DNA of 64,000 nt from Sphingobium estronivorans (GCF_008692605.1 NZ_LFCT01000007.1:62001-126000), one strand, 5' to 3'; numbered from the stretch's first letter, positions 35,651 through 44,145 are shown. A program made the numbers and translations. The notes: generated by a model from the letters alone, not told the origin.

Positions 35651-36439
35651 TCAGGCTTCGGCCGTTTCAGCCGTCGCCGGAACGGCGATCGGACCCTTGC
35701 CCTGCGCCACCTGGGATTCGAACACTTCGCGCATCAGTTGAAGCGAGAAAAGGTGGGCGTAGATCAGCGGCAGCATGCCGTTCTGGCTGATCTTGCGCAG
35801 TTGGTCGCCGCGCATGTCGCGCAGCTTTTCCTCGTTCACCATGCGGAAGCCGCGATAGACGAAGGGCTGATCGTTGCCCGGCACCTGGATGGCGACTTCG
35901 CCGTCCATCAGCAGGTCGAGGTCCTTCAGATCCTTCATGAACTGGCCGGTGCGGGCAGCGGCCTGCTCAAAATCCTCGCAGAATTTGAGGACGCCCTGAG
36001 TCAGTTCGCTGGGTTTGCCGTCCTCGAACAGCGGCTGGCCATCCTCGACTTCGCCGATGGCGTCGCTGGTCGGGTCGAAGCAGAGCGACAGTTCGTCGCT
36101 GTCGGGCCGCAGCTTCGCCAGCATCCAGGGATAGCGGCGGACATAGGCCGGGACATAGGCCGGGCCGCGCAGCTTGCCTTCATCGTCGAGGAAGGTGTTG
36201 ACGCCTTCATTAAGGCCCATCAGCGCCAGCGGAACCGAATCGTCGCCCGAGGAAAAGATGATGGGCACGAAGCGCTGGGCAGCGACGAATTCGTCGACGG
36301 TCAGCGGAATGGCGTGCTGCGTGGTGAGGAAGGGCGCCGCATCGACGGAGCGGCTGCGATAGGCGGCGTGATCGACGCTGCTCAGCGGGATGAGGTCATT
36401 GTAGAAGACGGGAAGGCCGTTCGCGGGCGCGCTTGCCAT
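35651..36439 (-). CDS. sapC: SapC-family protein
   Basis: A 262-residue protein of the SapC family, common in sphingomonads and caulobacters and named after a surface-array component of Campylobacter; its molecular role is not established. The family pattern is clear: YRSRSVDAAPFLTTQHAIPLTVDEF near the start (given here in part), FVPIIFSSGDD, GLNEGVNTFLDD and PAYVRRYPWML, and a C-terminal IYAHLFSLQLMREV. No signal peptide. A single gene, with the sRNA promoter in its downstream region. Confidence 0.88.
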   Translation of the reverse strand: MASAPANGLPVFYNDLIPLSSVDHAAYRSRSVDAAPFLTTQHAIPLTVDEFVAAQRFVPIIFSSGDDSVPLALMGLNEGVNTFLDDEGKLRGPAYVPAYVRRYPWMLAKLRPDSDELSLCFDPTSDAIGEVEDGQPLFEDGKPSELTQGVLKFCEDFEQAAARTGQFMKDLKDLDLLMDGEVAIQVPGNDQPFVYRGFRMVNEEKLRDMRGDQLRKISQNGMLPLIYAHLFSLQLMREVFESQVAQGKGPIAVPATAETAEA

Positions 36440-36579
36440 GATGTGCTAGTCCATTTCTCACAAAAAGCGGCGCATTTTCCTTGCGCCGCCGGGCCTGATA
36501 CTGGGCCGAGGGGGATAATGGGCTTGGGCGCGCTAGGCAATCGCTTTGTCGACGCCCGGTGCGTGGAGTGGGGTCTGTT

Positions 36580-38019
36580 TCAGCCTTCTTCCGGGCGGGG
36601 GATCAGCTTGTCCGGGTTCATGATGCCCTGGGGATCGAAGGCGGCCTTGATCGCGCGCAGCGCGCGGAGGCGCGCGGAGCTGGCGAGCCGGCCGAGTTCC
36701 GCGCGTTTCATCTGTCCGATGCCATGTTCGGCGGAGATGGAACCGCCTGCCGCGACCACCGCATCGTGGACGAAAGCGTTGATCGCCTGCCCCTGCGCCG
36801 CGATCCAGGCGGGGCCGTCGGTCGTGCCTCGGGGCGCGCGGACGTGGAAATGGACATTGCCATCGCCCAGATGACCGAAAGAGGAAGCGGTCGTGCCGGG
36901 GAAGGTGCTTTCTGCCGCCGCCGCCGCTTCCATCATGAAGGCAGGCATGCGGGCAACGGGCACGCTGATGTCATATTGCAGCGCCGGACCCTGCGCGCGT
37001 TCGGATTCGGAGATCGATTCGCGGATGCGCCAGAAAGCTTCGGCCTGTGTTTCATTGGCGGCGATGGCGGCGTCGACGGCAAGGCCCTGTTCCAGCGCCT
37101 CGGCCAGCGCGGTTTCAAGCCGTTCGGCAGGGCCGGGTTCACGCAGGTCGCCATGGTCGACTTCGATCAGCACATGCCAGGGCGTGCGGGTTTCGATCGG
37201 GCAACGGGTGCCGGGAATGTGGGAGAGGACATGGCCCAATCCATCGTCGGCGATCACCTCGAAGCCTTCGACGCTGTCGCCCAGCCGGGCTTCGCACAAG
37301 CGGAGCAGGGCGAGCGCCGCCGTGGGGGAGGGGACGCCGACCCAGCCGACCGCCCGGGCGGCAATGGCGGGGACCAGGCGCAGCGAGGCGGCGGTGACGA
37401 TGCCCAGCGTGCCTTCGGCACCGATCAGCAATTGCTTGATGTCATAGCCGCGATTGTCCTTCTTGAGCGCGTCGAGGCCGTGGAAGATACTGCCGTCGGG
37501 CAGCACCGCCTCGATCCCTTCGACCAGCGCGCGCATCGTGCCGTGGCGCAGGACCTGCGTGCCGCCGGCGTTGGTGGAAATGAGGCCACCGATGGTGGCC
37601 GAACCCTTGGCGCCCAGGCTCAAGGGAAAGCGGCGGTCGGCTGCGGCGGCGGCTTCATGCAGATGGGTCAGGATCACGCCCGCTTCGCACAAGGCGAGAT
37701 TGTCGTCCGGCGACAGGTCGCGAATGCGGTTCATCCGGCGCAGCGACAGGATCAGCGCAGAACCGTCCGCGGGGGGTGTGGCGCCGCCGACCATGGACGT
37801 GTTGCCGCCCTGCGGCACGAGGGGCACGCCCAAATCCGCCGCCAGCTTGACGGCGGCGGCGACCTGCTCGGTCGAATCCGGCTGAAGGATCGCGGCGGTC
37901 CGCCCATGATAGCGGCCGCGCCAGTCGCTGATCCAGGGCGCAATATCGCCGGGATCGGTAATGACGCCCTTCGATCCCAGAAGTTGCTGGAAGCGCGCGA
38001 TAATGTTTTGTCCTATCAT
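36580..38019 (-). CDS. FAD-linked 2-hydroxyacid dehydrogenase (D-lactate / D-2-hydroxyglutarate dehydrogenase type)
   Basis: A 479-residue flavoprotein with an FAD_binding_4 domain (VPLVPQGGNTSMVGG near residue 66, LGAKGSATIGGLISTNAGGTQVLR near residue 135, cited in part) and an FAD-oxidase_C domain ending in EHGIGQMKRAEL and FDPQGIMNPDKL. The HLGDGNVHFHV motif provides metal and substrate ligands. Such enzymes oxidise D-2-hydroxyacids and pass electrons to quinone or ETF. A single gene; the substrate cannot be fixed. Confidence 0.9.
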   Translation of the reverse strand: MIGQNIIARFQQLLGSKGVITDPGDIAPWISDWRGRYHGRTAAILQPDSTEQVAAAVKLAADLGVPLVPQGGNTSMVGGATPPADGSALILSLRRMNRIRDLSPDDNLALCEAGVILTHLHEAAAAADRRFPLSLGAKGSATIGGLISTNAGGTQVLRHGTMRALVEGIEAVLPDGSIFHGLDALKKDNRGYDIKQLLIGAEGTLGIVTAASLRLVPAIAARAVGWVGVPSPTAALALLRLCEARLGDSVEGFEVIADDGLGHVLSHIPGTRCPIETRTPWHVLIEVDHGDLREPGPAERLETALAEALEQGLAVDAAIAANETQAEAFWRIRESISESERAQGPALQYDISVPVARMPAFMMEAAAAAESTFPGTTASSFGHLGDGNVHFHVRAPRGTTDGPAWIAAQGQAINAFVHDAVVAAGGSISAEHGIGQMKRAELGRLASSARLRALRAIKAAFDPQGIMNPDKLIPRPEEG

Positions 38020-38097
38020 GGCACTGTCCTATGCCTTGAAATTCATCGACCGTTCAACCTTCGGCCCATAGCGTCTACGTCCCAAAAGGGGTTCGAA

Positions 38098-38532
38098 TTG
38101 CTTTATTCCGTCCTGCTGCTGTTGAATGCGCCAGCTGCCGAGCCCGTGCAATGGGCGCAGTTGACGATCGAGCAGCGCGTCATCATCCGGGTGCCGATGG
38201 CGAAAAAGGGCCGGGCGCCGGTGCGGCCGGTGCCGGAAGCGCGGAATGAATGGAAGGAGAAGAAAGGGCCGCGCTGCATTGCCCTGCGTTCGATTCGGTC
38301 GGCCAATATCGTCATGGAGAACGCCATAGACCTGCTGCTGGCAGATAATCACCGCTATCGCGCCCGGCTGGCGCGGGGATGCAGCAGCATGGGTTTTTAT
38401 TCCGGCTTCTATGTCGAGCCGGATGAGGACGGGTCGCTCTGTTCAGGCCGGGACGTGCTGCAGGCACGCAGCGGCGCGAGTTGCGGGATCGACGGCTTTC
38501 GGCGGTTGGAGCCGATTGAGTCTGAGGATTAG
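38098..38532 (+). CDS. Conserved exported protein, function unknown
   Basis: A 144-residue protein from TTG at 38098 with AAAAGGGG seven bases upstream. The N-terminus (LYSVLLLLNAPAAEP) looks like a short signal peptide. The mature part has the phrase TIEQRVIIRVP, a basic linker, and four Cys (in GPRCIAL, RGCSSMGF, SLCSGRD and GASCGID) that could form two disulfides. No enzyme motif is recognised. Similar small proteins occur in sphingomonads. The open frame extends far upstream, but that part is antisense to the dehydrogenase gene. Confidence 0.65.
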   Translation: MLYSVLLLLNAPAAEPVQWAQLTIEQRVIIRVPMAKKGRAPVRPVPEARNEWKEKKGPRCIALRSIRSANIVMENAIDLLLADNHRYRARLARGCSSMGFYSGFYVEPDEDGSLCSGRDVLQARSGASCGIDGFRRLEPIESED

Positions 38533-38646
38533 GTCCGCCTTCGTCGCGATTTTCTTGACAAGAGGGCGATATTTCAGCAAGGCGCGCGCGATTTCCTTTA
38601 TCGTGCGTTTCTGTGCGGTGGAGAACCTCCTGTCCCGGACATCTGA

Positions 38647-39990
38647 ATGACTTTTGCCGATCTCGGCCTTTCCGACGAACTATTGAAGGCCGTTAATGAG
38701 GCCGGATATGACACGCCCACGCCGATCCAGGCGCAGGCGATCCCGCCCGTGCTGATGATGAAGGACATTATCGGCATCGCCCAGACGGGGACTGGCAAGA
38801 CCGCCAGCTTCGTGCTGCCGATGATCGACATTCTCGCCCATGGTCGTGCCCGCGCGCTGATGCCGCGTTCGCTGATCCTGGAGCCGACGCGCGAACTGGC
38901 CGCGCAGGTGGCGGAGAATTTCGAGAAATACGGGAAATATCACAAGCTCAACATGGCGCTGCTGATCGGCGGCGTGCAGATGGGCGATCAGCTCAAGGCC
39001 CTGGAAAAGGGCGTCGACGTGCTGATCGCGACGCCGGGCCGTTTGATGGACCTGTTCCAGCGGGGCAAGATCCTGCTCAACGGCTGTTCGATGCTGGTGA
39101 TCGACGAAGCCGACCGGATGCTCGACATGGGCTTCATCCCGGATATCGAGGAAATCTGCACCAAGCTGCCCGCCCAGCGGCAGACCCTGCTGTTTTCCGC
39201 GACCATGCCGCCGGTCATCAAGAAGCTGGCGGATCGCTTCCTCTCCAATCCCAAGTCGATCGAGGTGGCGCGGCCCGCCACGGCCTCGACCAACATCACC
39301 CAGCGGCTGGTGAAGGTCGATTCGCGCAAGAAGCGCGAGGCATTGCGCGCGATGCTGGAAGGCGAGGAGGTGCAGAGCGCCGTCATCTTCTGCAACCGCA
39401 AGACGACCGTGCGCGACCTCAACAAGAGCTTGCAACGGCATGGCTTCAAATCGGGCGAGATTCACGGCGATATCGACCAGTCCGCCCGTATTGCCGAATT
39501 GGAGCGGTTCCGCACCGGGGTCGTGAATATCCTTGTCGCCTCGGATGTGGCCGCGCGCGGGCTGGACATCAAGGGCGTCAGCCATGTGTTCAATTTCGAC
39601 GCGCCCTGGCATCCGGACGATTATGTCCATCGCATCGGCCGGACCGGTCGCGCGGGGGCGAAGGGGGTCGCCTATACCTTCGTGACTTCGGACGATGCCG
39701 AGGCGATCGACAATATCCAGAAGCTGATCAAGCAGAAGATCGAGACGATCGATGCGCCGCTGGCCGCTGCCGGAAAGGCCGCAGAGGAGCCTCGCAAGGC
39801 GGATAAGGAACGGCGGAAGGACAACAGGGACGAACGCCGCAAGGACGACCGGCGGCGCGAAGAGCCCCGCGCGGTGCGCGCCGAAGGCAATGGCGCCCGC
39901 CCGCGCCGGCCCGAACCGGTGGGTGATGGTCCGGACGATGGCTGGAACGGACCGGTTCCGGAATTTCTCTCGGTGGGCTTCGGGGCTTGA
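38647..39990 (+). CDS. rhlE: DEAD-box ATP-dependent RNA helicase (RhlE type)
   Basis: A 447-residue cytosolic RNA helicase that unwinds structured RNA in ribosome assembly or decay. Motifs in order: Q motif (PTPIQAQAIP), I AQTGTGKT, Ia PTRELAAQ, Ib TPGRL, II DEAD in VIDEADRMLDMGF, III SAT, IV-V ASDVAARGLDIKG and VI HRIGRTGR. The C-terminal tail from about residue 370 is a low-complexity Lys/Arg/Glu/Asp stretch typical of this group. A strong palindromic hairpin follows. Confidence 0.95.
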   Translation: MTFADLGLSDELLKAVNEAGYDTPTPIQAQAIPPVLMMKDIIGIAQTGTGKTASFVLPMIDILAHGRARALMPRSLILEPTRELAAQVAENFEKYGKYHKLNMALLIGGVQMGDQLKALEKGVDVLIATPGRLMDLFQRGKILLNGCSMLVIDEADRMLDMGFIPDIEEICTKLPAQRQTLLFSATMPPVIKKLADRFLSNPKSIEVARPATASTNITQRLVKVDSRKKREALRAMLEGEEVQSAVIFCNRKTTVRDLNKSLQRHGFKSGEIHGDIDQSARIAELERFRTGVVNILVASDVAARGLDIKGVSHVFNFDAPWHPDDYVHRIGRTGRAGAKGVAYTFVTSDDAEAIDNIQKLIKQKIETIDAPLAAAGKAAEEPRKADKERRKDNRDERRKDDRRREEPRAVRAEGNGARPRRPEPVGDGPDDGWNGPVPEFLSVGFGA

Positions 39991-40000
39991 TATCTCCTCT

Positions 40001-40030
40001 ATGGGCGGGGAATGGACATTCCCCGCCCAT
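40001..40030. terminator. Bidirectional terminator-like hairpin
   Basis: A perfect 14-base-pair stem, ATGGGCGGGGAATG with CATTCCCCGCCCAT, and a 2-base centre lies between the rightward helicase gene and the leftward radC remnant. There is no long U-run, so termination on either strand is inferred from the stem strength and position. Confidence 0.6.
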
Positions 40031-40039
40031 GAGGGCGCG

Positions 40040-40210
40040 CTACAGCAATCCTTTCGCGCGCAGGCTCACATGTCCTTGCGATCCGATGACGATGTGGTCG
40101 TGCACCGCGATGTCGAGCCTTTTCCCCGCTTCCACGATTTGGCGGGTGATTTCTATGTCCTGACGGCTGGGCTCCGGCGATCCGCTGGGATGGTTGTGCA
40201 TCATGCTACT
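40040..40210 (-). pseudogene. radC: radC C-terminal fragment, truncated at island junction
   Basis: Only the last ~57 codons of radC remain. The JAMM/JAB metal motif is intact (HNHPSG..PEPSRQD) and the C-terminus IVEAGKRLDIAVHDHIVIG..GHVSLRAKG is typical, but sequence upstream of SSMM is not radC. The usual N-terminal helix-hairpin-helix part (about 160 codons) is missing. The break at about 40205-40212 falls on one arm of an 8-base inverted repeat. The rest of the gene may lie at the far end of an inserted element beyond this window. Confidence 0.8.
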
Positions 40211-40266
40211 AGGTGCGATCAACTAACTGATTATATTAATATTTATCTGCTTTTCGATCCTAGTAG
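40206..40266. other. Candidate attachment/junction site of a genomic island in radC
   Basis: CTACTAGG (40206-40213) and CCTAGTAG (40259-40266) form an inverted repeat around an unusually AT-rich 45-base core containing TATATTAATATT. GATC lies just inside each arm. The left arm coincides with the point where radC homology ends. This is the pattern of core-type sites bound by a tyrosine recombinase. No integrase gene is in the window, so the assignment is inferred. Confidence 0.5.
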
Positions 40267-40355
40267 GGGGCTGCAGGTGGGATCGGTTTCGGTCTTGGAG
40301 GGGCTGCTCCCCACGTCAACCGAGGTGCATTCCCGGCAACCCATGCTTACGCATG

Positions 40356-40622
40356 TTACTCCTGGCAGAGGATCTCAGCAAACCATTTGACGATACCGCC
40401 TTGCCGCTCCGTCCCATCCGGAGCTGCAGTTTCGATACGCTTCACCGCTATCAAGTCGAAGGCATCACGGACACCTTCGACTCGCACGCGTTTCCCGAGA
40501 TAGCGAAGCGCGCTTGAAGGCGTTTCCAAGCGCCACTCACCGCCATCGTCGAGCCGAAGGACAAGACCCCGATTCCTGCGAAGCAATTGGCCGGTTTCGA
40601 CATGCCAGCTACCAAGGGGCAC
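40356..40622 (-). CDS. DUF5818-family protein
   Basis: An 88-residue protein from a GTG at 40622, preceded on its strand by AGGA at suitable distance; a longer reading from GTG at 40688 is possible but would overlap the nuclease gene by 80 bases. The core reads VETGQLLRRNRGLVLRLDDGG and WRLET, then a second beta stretch LGKRVRVEGVRDAFDLIAVKRIE, an OB-like pattern. The function is unknown. It often accompanies a small SNase-like protein in sphingomonad accessory DNA, as here. Confidence 0.65.
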   Translation of the reverse strand: MPLGSWHVETGQLLRRNRGLVLRLDDGGEWRLETPSSALRYLGKRVRVEGVRDAFDLIAVKRIETAAPDGTERQGGIVKWFAEILCQE

Positions 40623-41046
40623 GGCTGCATATCCTGTTACCACCGTAGCGTGGCCAAGCCAGAGCACGGCCGGAGCGGACCATCGCACAGCTCAGGTCGC
40701 CTGTGCGCGGCGTGGAACACCACGCGGCCGTCCGGCTACCCTTTGCCGCTCCTTCCGAATGGCATTGGAGGACTGGGCCACGGACGAGCACGTGGCCCGT
40801 TGCTGTGACGCCTCTTGCCCCACCGAGTAGGCGTACCAGTTCGTCACGCGCGTCCTTCCCGCTGGCTGACGGGCAGGGATGGCCTGCTCTACAGGTTTCG
40901 TCGATTTCACGCGCAGCAATGCCGGCGAGGCGGATGCGCGGCCCCTCTGCACACCAGATCGGTCCATCGCCATCCCACACTCGGGTTGGCGTGCAAGCGA
41001 ACGAAGTGCCGGGTAAGACGATTTGAGCAAGCAGCACAAGAAGCAT
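40609..41046 (-). CDS. Thermonuclease (SNase)-like exported protein
   Basis: A 145-residue protein with a signal peptide (MLLVLLAQIVLPGTSFA) followed by a staphylococcal-nuclease-like domain: VWDGDGPIWC, RIRLAGIAAREID, then a Cys-rich segment (CRAGHPC) and SGKDARDELVRLLGG. The catalytic Asp of the DGD motif and an Arg are present, yet the second half with CSTPRTGDLSCAMVRSGRALAWPRY departs from typical SNase. It is probably periplasmic; whether it cuts nucleic acid is unproven. Paired with the DUF5818 gene. Confidence 0.72.
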   Translation of the reverse strand: MLLVLLAQIVLPGTSFACTPTRVWDGDGPIWCAEGPRIRLAGIAAREIDETCRAGHPCPSASGKDARDELVRLLGGARGVTATGHVLVRGPVLQCHSEGAAKGSRTAAWCSTPRTGDLSCAMVRSGRALAWPRYGGNRICSRAPW

Positions 41047-41112
41047 GATCGCTCACTCTTATCGGGGAACTCCAGGCCAGAACAGCTTTGGTGTGGCAGC
41101 GCCTCGCGTTGC

Positions 41113-41343
41113 TCAGCCGTCGGTGGTCCGAGCCCGACCGACCACCTTCGATTTCCGGCAGACCACCATGTTGTTACGATCCCAAGCCTCTAGCTCTTCG
41201 ATCGGATAGAGGACTGCTTTTCCCACCTTTATATAGGAAGGGCCGATTCCCAGCGCCCGCCAGTTCTCTAGCGTGCCGACCGTGACAGTGTCTCGGTAGC
41301 GTTTGGACACTTCCTCAGGAGTAAGGAATTTGTCGTCGGACAT
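41113..41343 (-). CDS. Helix-turn-helix (AlpA/excisionase-like) DNA-binding protein
   Basis: A 76-residue protein with a winged-helix MerR/AlpA-like domain: FLTPEEVSKRYRDTVTVGTLENW (cited in parts), then GPSYIKVGKAVLYPIEELEAW, the typical recognition and wing pattern of excisionase-type regulators. Such genes are frequent near the ends of integrated elements, where they act on the excision promoter or att site. Its position about 1 kb from the radC junction fits this. The ATG at 41343 is used; the upstream extension has no homology. Confidence 0.75.
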   Translation of the reverse strand: MSDDKFLTPEEVSKRYRDTVTVGTLENWRALGIGPSYIKVGKAVLYPIEELEAWDRNNMVVCRKSKVVGRARTTDG

Positions 41344-41639
41344 GAGGCCAGAATGATCTGCACTTCGGCCTCCCGCAATAGGCAGGGCAATGAAGTGCCG
41401 ATTCACTCAAGTAGGTGACGGGGAGGCCACAACAGGTGAAGCGCGGCGATTATCAGAGTAGAGGTTGCTAAAGACACCTAGATGGACCGATTGTTGCTCA
41501 TCTGGCGCAACAAGTAATCTCGGACACTGCTTTGGCACGCACATCACCATGGCGAATCGGACCCGCTCGGGCCTGAAACGAATACCTCATCCGATCCATG
41601 CCAGTTGACCCGGCCCGCCTCGCTCGCCTACTCTTCTGA

Positions 41640-41703
41640 ATGGCAATGGCGTCTGCCTGACCAGAACGGTCGAACTGCCCGCTCGGGCTGATGACTCCTG
41701 ATC
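41640..41703 (+). promoter_or_regulatory. Fluoride riboswitch (crcB motif), copy 1
   Basis: The conserved pattern is clear: GGCAATGG (41642-41649), TGCC closing the first stem (41655-41658), GAACTGCCC and the 3' signature GGGCTGATGACTCCTGATC (41685-41703). The 3' CTCCT can pair with AGGAG, the ribosome binding site of the lipoprotein gene at 41731, so fluoride binding would free the site and raise translation. The interval 41407-41639 upstream holds no gene and presumably the promoter. Confidence 0.85.
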
Positions 41704-41730
41704 ATGACTGCAAGCATGAGAGGAGACGCC

Positions 41731-42087
41731 ATGTCCAATCTAAAGCCGATCCTGTGCCTTTTTCTCGCCTTGGCTGCTTGCAAGCCAACCACGATTGGTG
41801 GCGAGCAGGGCGACAACCAGCAGGCAACGAACGCGGCGGCCGTTCTTCCACCGGCCATTCGGGACAGCCACGTCTATCGCTGCAAGGATAATTCCCTCGT
41901 TTACGTCGATTTCCTCGCCGATAGCCGCACGGTGAATCTGCGGACCAAGGAAGAAGGCCCCAACGTCACGCTGACGTCTTCCGATCAAGGTAAGTCCTTT
42001 TCCGGCTCTGGCTACGAGGTCGAGGGCAGCGGACCATCGATCACGCTACATTCCCCGGACGGCCCCTCTCAGCAATGCAAGAGCTAG
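41731..42087 (+). CDS. Lipoprotein with MliC-like (C-type lysozyme inhibitor) fold
   Basis: A 118-residue lipoprotein: signal with lipobox LAAC (Cys17), a low-complexity linker, then a small beta domain VYRCKDNSLVYVDFLAD, LRTKEEGPNVTLTSSDQGKSF and a C-terminal SPDGPSQQCKS. Two Cys frame the domain as in MliC/PliC, which bind lysozyme in the periplasm; the similarity is moderate and function is not proven. The start is ATG at 41731 with AGGAGA upstream, which is the sequestered site of the fluoride riboswitch just before it. Confidence 0.7.
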   Translation: MSNLKPILCLFLALAACKPTTIGGEQGDNQQATNAAAVLPPAIRDSHVYRCKDNSLVYVDFLADSRTVNLRTKEEGPNVTLTSSDQGKSFSGSGYEVEGSGPSITLHSPDGPSQQCKS

Positions 42088-42111
42088 AGGGAAGCCGTGG
42101 GCTGCCCAGGA

Positions 42112-42171
42112 GGGAGCGACTTTCTGCAGACGAGTGGTCTGCTGTCCATCTGATGGCTGATACTCGCTCCC
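42112..42171 (+). other. Structured element between the lipoprotein and phosphodiesterase genes
   Basis: An outer stem GGGAGCGA (42112-42119) with TCGCTCCC (42164-42171) encloses an inner hairpin GCAGAC-GAGTG-GTCTGC (42126-42142). The 3' side, GGCTGATACTCGCTCC, resembles the end of the fluoride riboswitch, but the GATGG/AATGG part is missing. It could be a decayed riboswitch copy, a terminator without U-run or a different regulatory RNA in front of the gene at 42217. Confidence 0.4.
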
Positions 42172-42216
42172 CTTAGCTGAACCCGATTCACTACCCACCC
42201 AAAATCAGGAGAAGCC

Positions 42217-44061
42217 ATGCGTCGCCGATTTACTGCCCTGCTCATGCTGGTGAGCCTGTTCGGACCCTCCGCGCATGTTGCGGCACAGGAGGCGGCGCCA
42301 AGCCCCCCGCACAATATTATCATCTTCGTGGCCGATGGGCTGCGTGGACGGATCGTGGACACCAACACCGCGCCGACGCTGGCGGCGCTGAGAGACGAGG
42401 GGGTCTATTTCCCCAACAGCCACTCGGTGTTTCCGACCTTCACGACCGCGAACGCTTCGACGATCGCGACCGGCCACCAACTCGGCGACACCGGCGACTT
42501 CAGCAACAGCATCTACGTCAAGTCGAAGGTCGCCAGTGCGAAGGGAAGCTCCATCCCGTTCCTCGAGGATGACCTGGTGCTGGGCGAGGTCGATCGCCTG
42601 TTCGGCGGAGACTATCTCGACGAAGAGACATTGCTGAACGCGGCGAAGACGGCTGGCTTCTCGACAGCGGCGATCGGCAAGCTCGGACCAGCGCTGATCC
42701 AGGATCACGAGGCCCGCGACGGGGTGACTACGGTGGTTATCGACGACTCGACCGGATCGCCGCGAGGCATTCCGCTTTCGCCCGAGATACAGGCAGGCCT
42801 CACGCGCGAAGGGTTGCCTTTCGCTACCCCAAGCCGAGGTGCGAACGGAGACAGCGGCACCGCCACGCGACCGGGGACGCTCGTTCCCAACAAGCAGCAA
42901 CAGGACTATTTCGTGGCGGCCGCGACCCGCGTCGTCCTGCCCATGTTCGCAGCGCGACGTCAGCCCTTCGCCATGGTGTTCTGGTCGCGCGATCCCGACG
43001 GAACCCAGCACAACCAGGGCGACAGCCTCAACCAGCTCACGCCCGGCATCAACGGACCCTCGACCATGGCCGCGATCCGGAACGTCGACGATGATCTCCG
43101 CCAGTTGCGCGAAACGCTGACCCGGCTGGGTCTCGCGGACACGACCGACATCTTCGTGACCTCGGATCACGGATTCTCGGTGATCGCCAAGGAGGGCAGC
43201 ACGAGCGGATCGGCCAAAATCTCCTACCCTGACGTGCCGGCCGGCTTCCTGCCGCCGGGCTTTCTGGCGCTCGACCTCGCGGGTGCGCTCAAGCTGCCCG
43301 TGTTCGATCCCGACAACGGCTATGCACCCGTCGCAGCAGGGGCGCATCCCTCGCACGGCAATGGATTGATCGGGACCGATCCGGATCATCCATCAGTGAT
43401 CGTCGCCGCGAACGGCGGCTCCGATCTGATCTATCTGCCGACCCGCGACCGCCGAGTGGCGCGTCGACTGGTCGCCCTCCTCAGCCGTCAGGACTATGTC
43501 AGCGGCTTGTTCGTCGATGACGCATTCGGCAAGATCGCCGGGACGCTCCCGCTTTCGGCGATCAACCTCAAAGGCAAGGCGGTGACGCCTACGCCTTCGA
43601 TCGTGGTCAATTTCCGCACCTTCTCGACCGGCTGCGCGATCCCAACGAACTGCCAGGCGGAGATCGCCGACACGACGCTCCAGCAGGGCCAGGGGATGCA
43701 CGGCAGCTTTGGCCGCGGCGACACGCTCAATTTCATGGCAGCCGTCGGCCCGGACTTCAAAGCGGGATTCGTCGATCCGGCGCCCGCCGGCAACCCCGAC
43801 ATCACCCCGACCCTGGCCGCGATCATCGGCGTCCGGCTGCGTTCGGCAGGGTCGTTGCAGGGGCGGCCGTTGGGCGAGGCGCTGCGCGGGAGCAGCGGTC
43901 TGCCTGATATCGAACGGCGCACGCTGACCTCACGCACCGGCGCCAATGGCCGCCGGACAATCCTGCGAACGCAGACTGTGGCCGGCGTCCGCTATCTGGA
44001 TGCGGCGGGCTATGCCGGGCGAACGCTTGGGCTGGAGGAACCATCCCGCGCCGGGAAATGA
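42217..44061 (+). CDS. Exported alkaline phosphatase superfamily phosphodiesterase/nucleotide pyrophosphatase
   Basis: A 614-residue periplasmic enzyme with a signal peptide (ends HVAAQ). The Phosphodiest domain starts IIIFVADGLRGRIVD (metal Asp) and the catalytic Thr/Ser lies in SVFPTFTTANASTIATGH. The second metal site is FWSRDPDGTQHNQGD, and FVTSDHGFSVI gives the Asp-His pair. Related enzymes hydrolyse phosphodiesters, nucleotides or phosphonates. AGGAGA precedes the ATG, and a strong terminator hairpin follows. The substrate is unknown; the presence of several phosphoesterases on this island is notable. Confidence 0.85.
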   Translation: MRRRFTALLMLVSLFGPSAHVAAQEAAPSPPHNIIIFVADGLRGRIVDTNTAPTLAALRDEGVYFPNSHSVFPTFTTANASTIATGHQLGDTGDFSNSIYVKSKVASAKGSSIPFLEDDLVLGEVDRLFGGDYLDEETLLNAAKTAGFSTAAIGKLGPALIQDHEARDGVTTVVIDDSTGSPRGIPLSPEIQAGLTREGLPFATPSRGANGDSGTATRPGTLVPNKQQQDYFVAAATRVVLPMFAARRQPFAMVFWSRDPDGTQHNQGDSLNQLTPGINGPSTMAAIRNVDDDLRQLRETLTRLGLADTTDIFVTSDHGFSVIAKEGSTSGSAKISYPDVPAGFLPPGFLALDLAGALKLPVFDPDNGYAPVAAGAHPSHGNGLIGTDPDHPSVIVAANGGSDLIYLPTRDRRVARRLVALLSRQDYVSGLFVDDAFGKIAGTLPLSAINLKGKAVTPTPSIVVNFRTFSTGCAIPTNCQAEIADTTLQQGQGMHGSFGRGDTLNFMAAVGPDFKAGFVDPAPAGNPDITPTLAAIIGVRLRSAGSLQGRPLGEALRGSSGLPDIERRTLTSRTGANGRRTILRTQTVAGVRYLDAAGYAGRTLGLEEPSRAGK

Positions 44062-44071
44062 CCGGAACCTC

Positions 44072-44103
44072 GCTGGACCGCCGATCGTCTTCGGCGGTCC
44101 AGC
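44072..44103 (+). terminator. Terminator hairpin after the phosphodiesterase gene
   Basis: A perfect 13-base-pair stem GCTGGACCGCCGA with TCGGCGGTCCAGC and a 6-base loop starts 10 bases after the stop codon. Only a short T-rich tail follows. Confidence 0.7.
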
Positions 44104-44145
44104 GCTTTGTACCGCACCATAGTCATAAATGTTCGAGTCGATGGG

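Noticed and set aside
36559-38100. Long N-terminal extension of the exported protein at 38098
   Set aside because: The extension is antisense to the FAD-linked dehydrogenase; a TTG start with a ribosome binding site at 38098 and a signal-like N-terminus is better.
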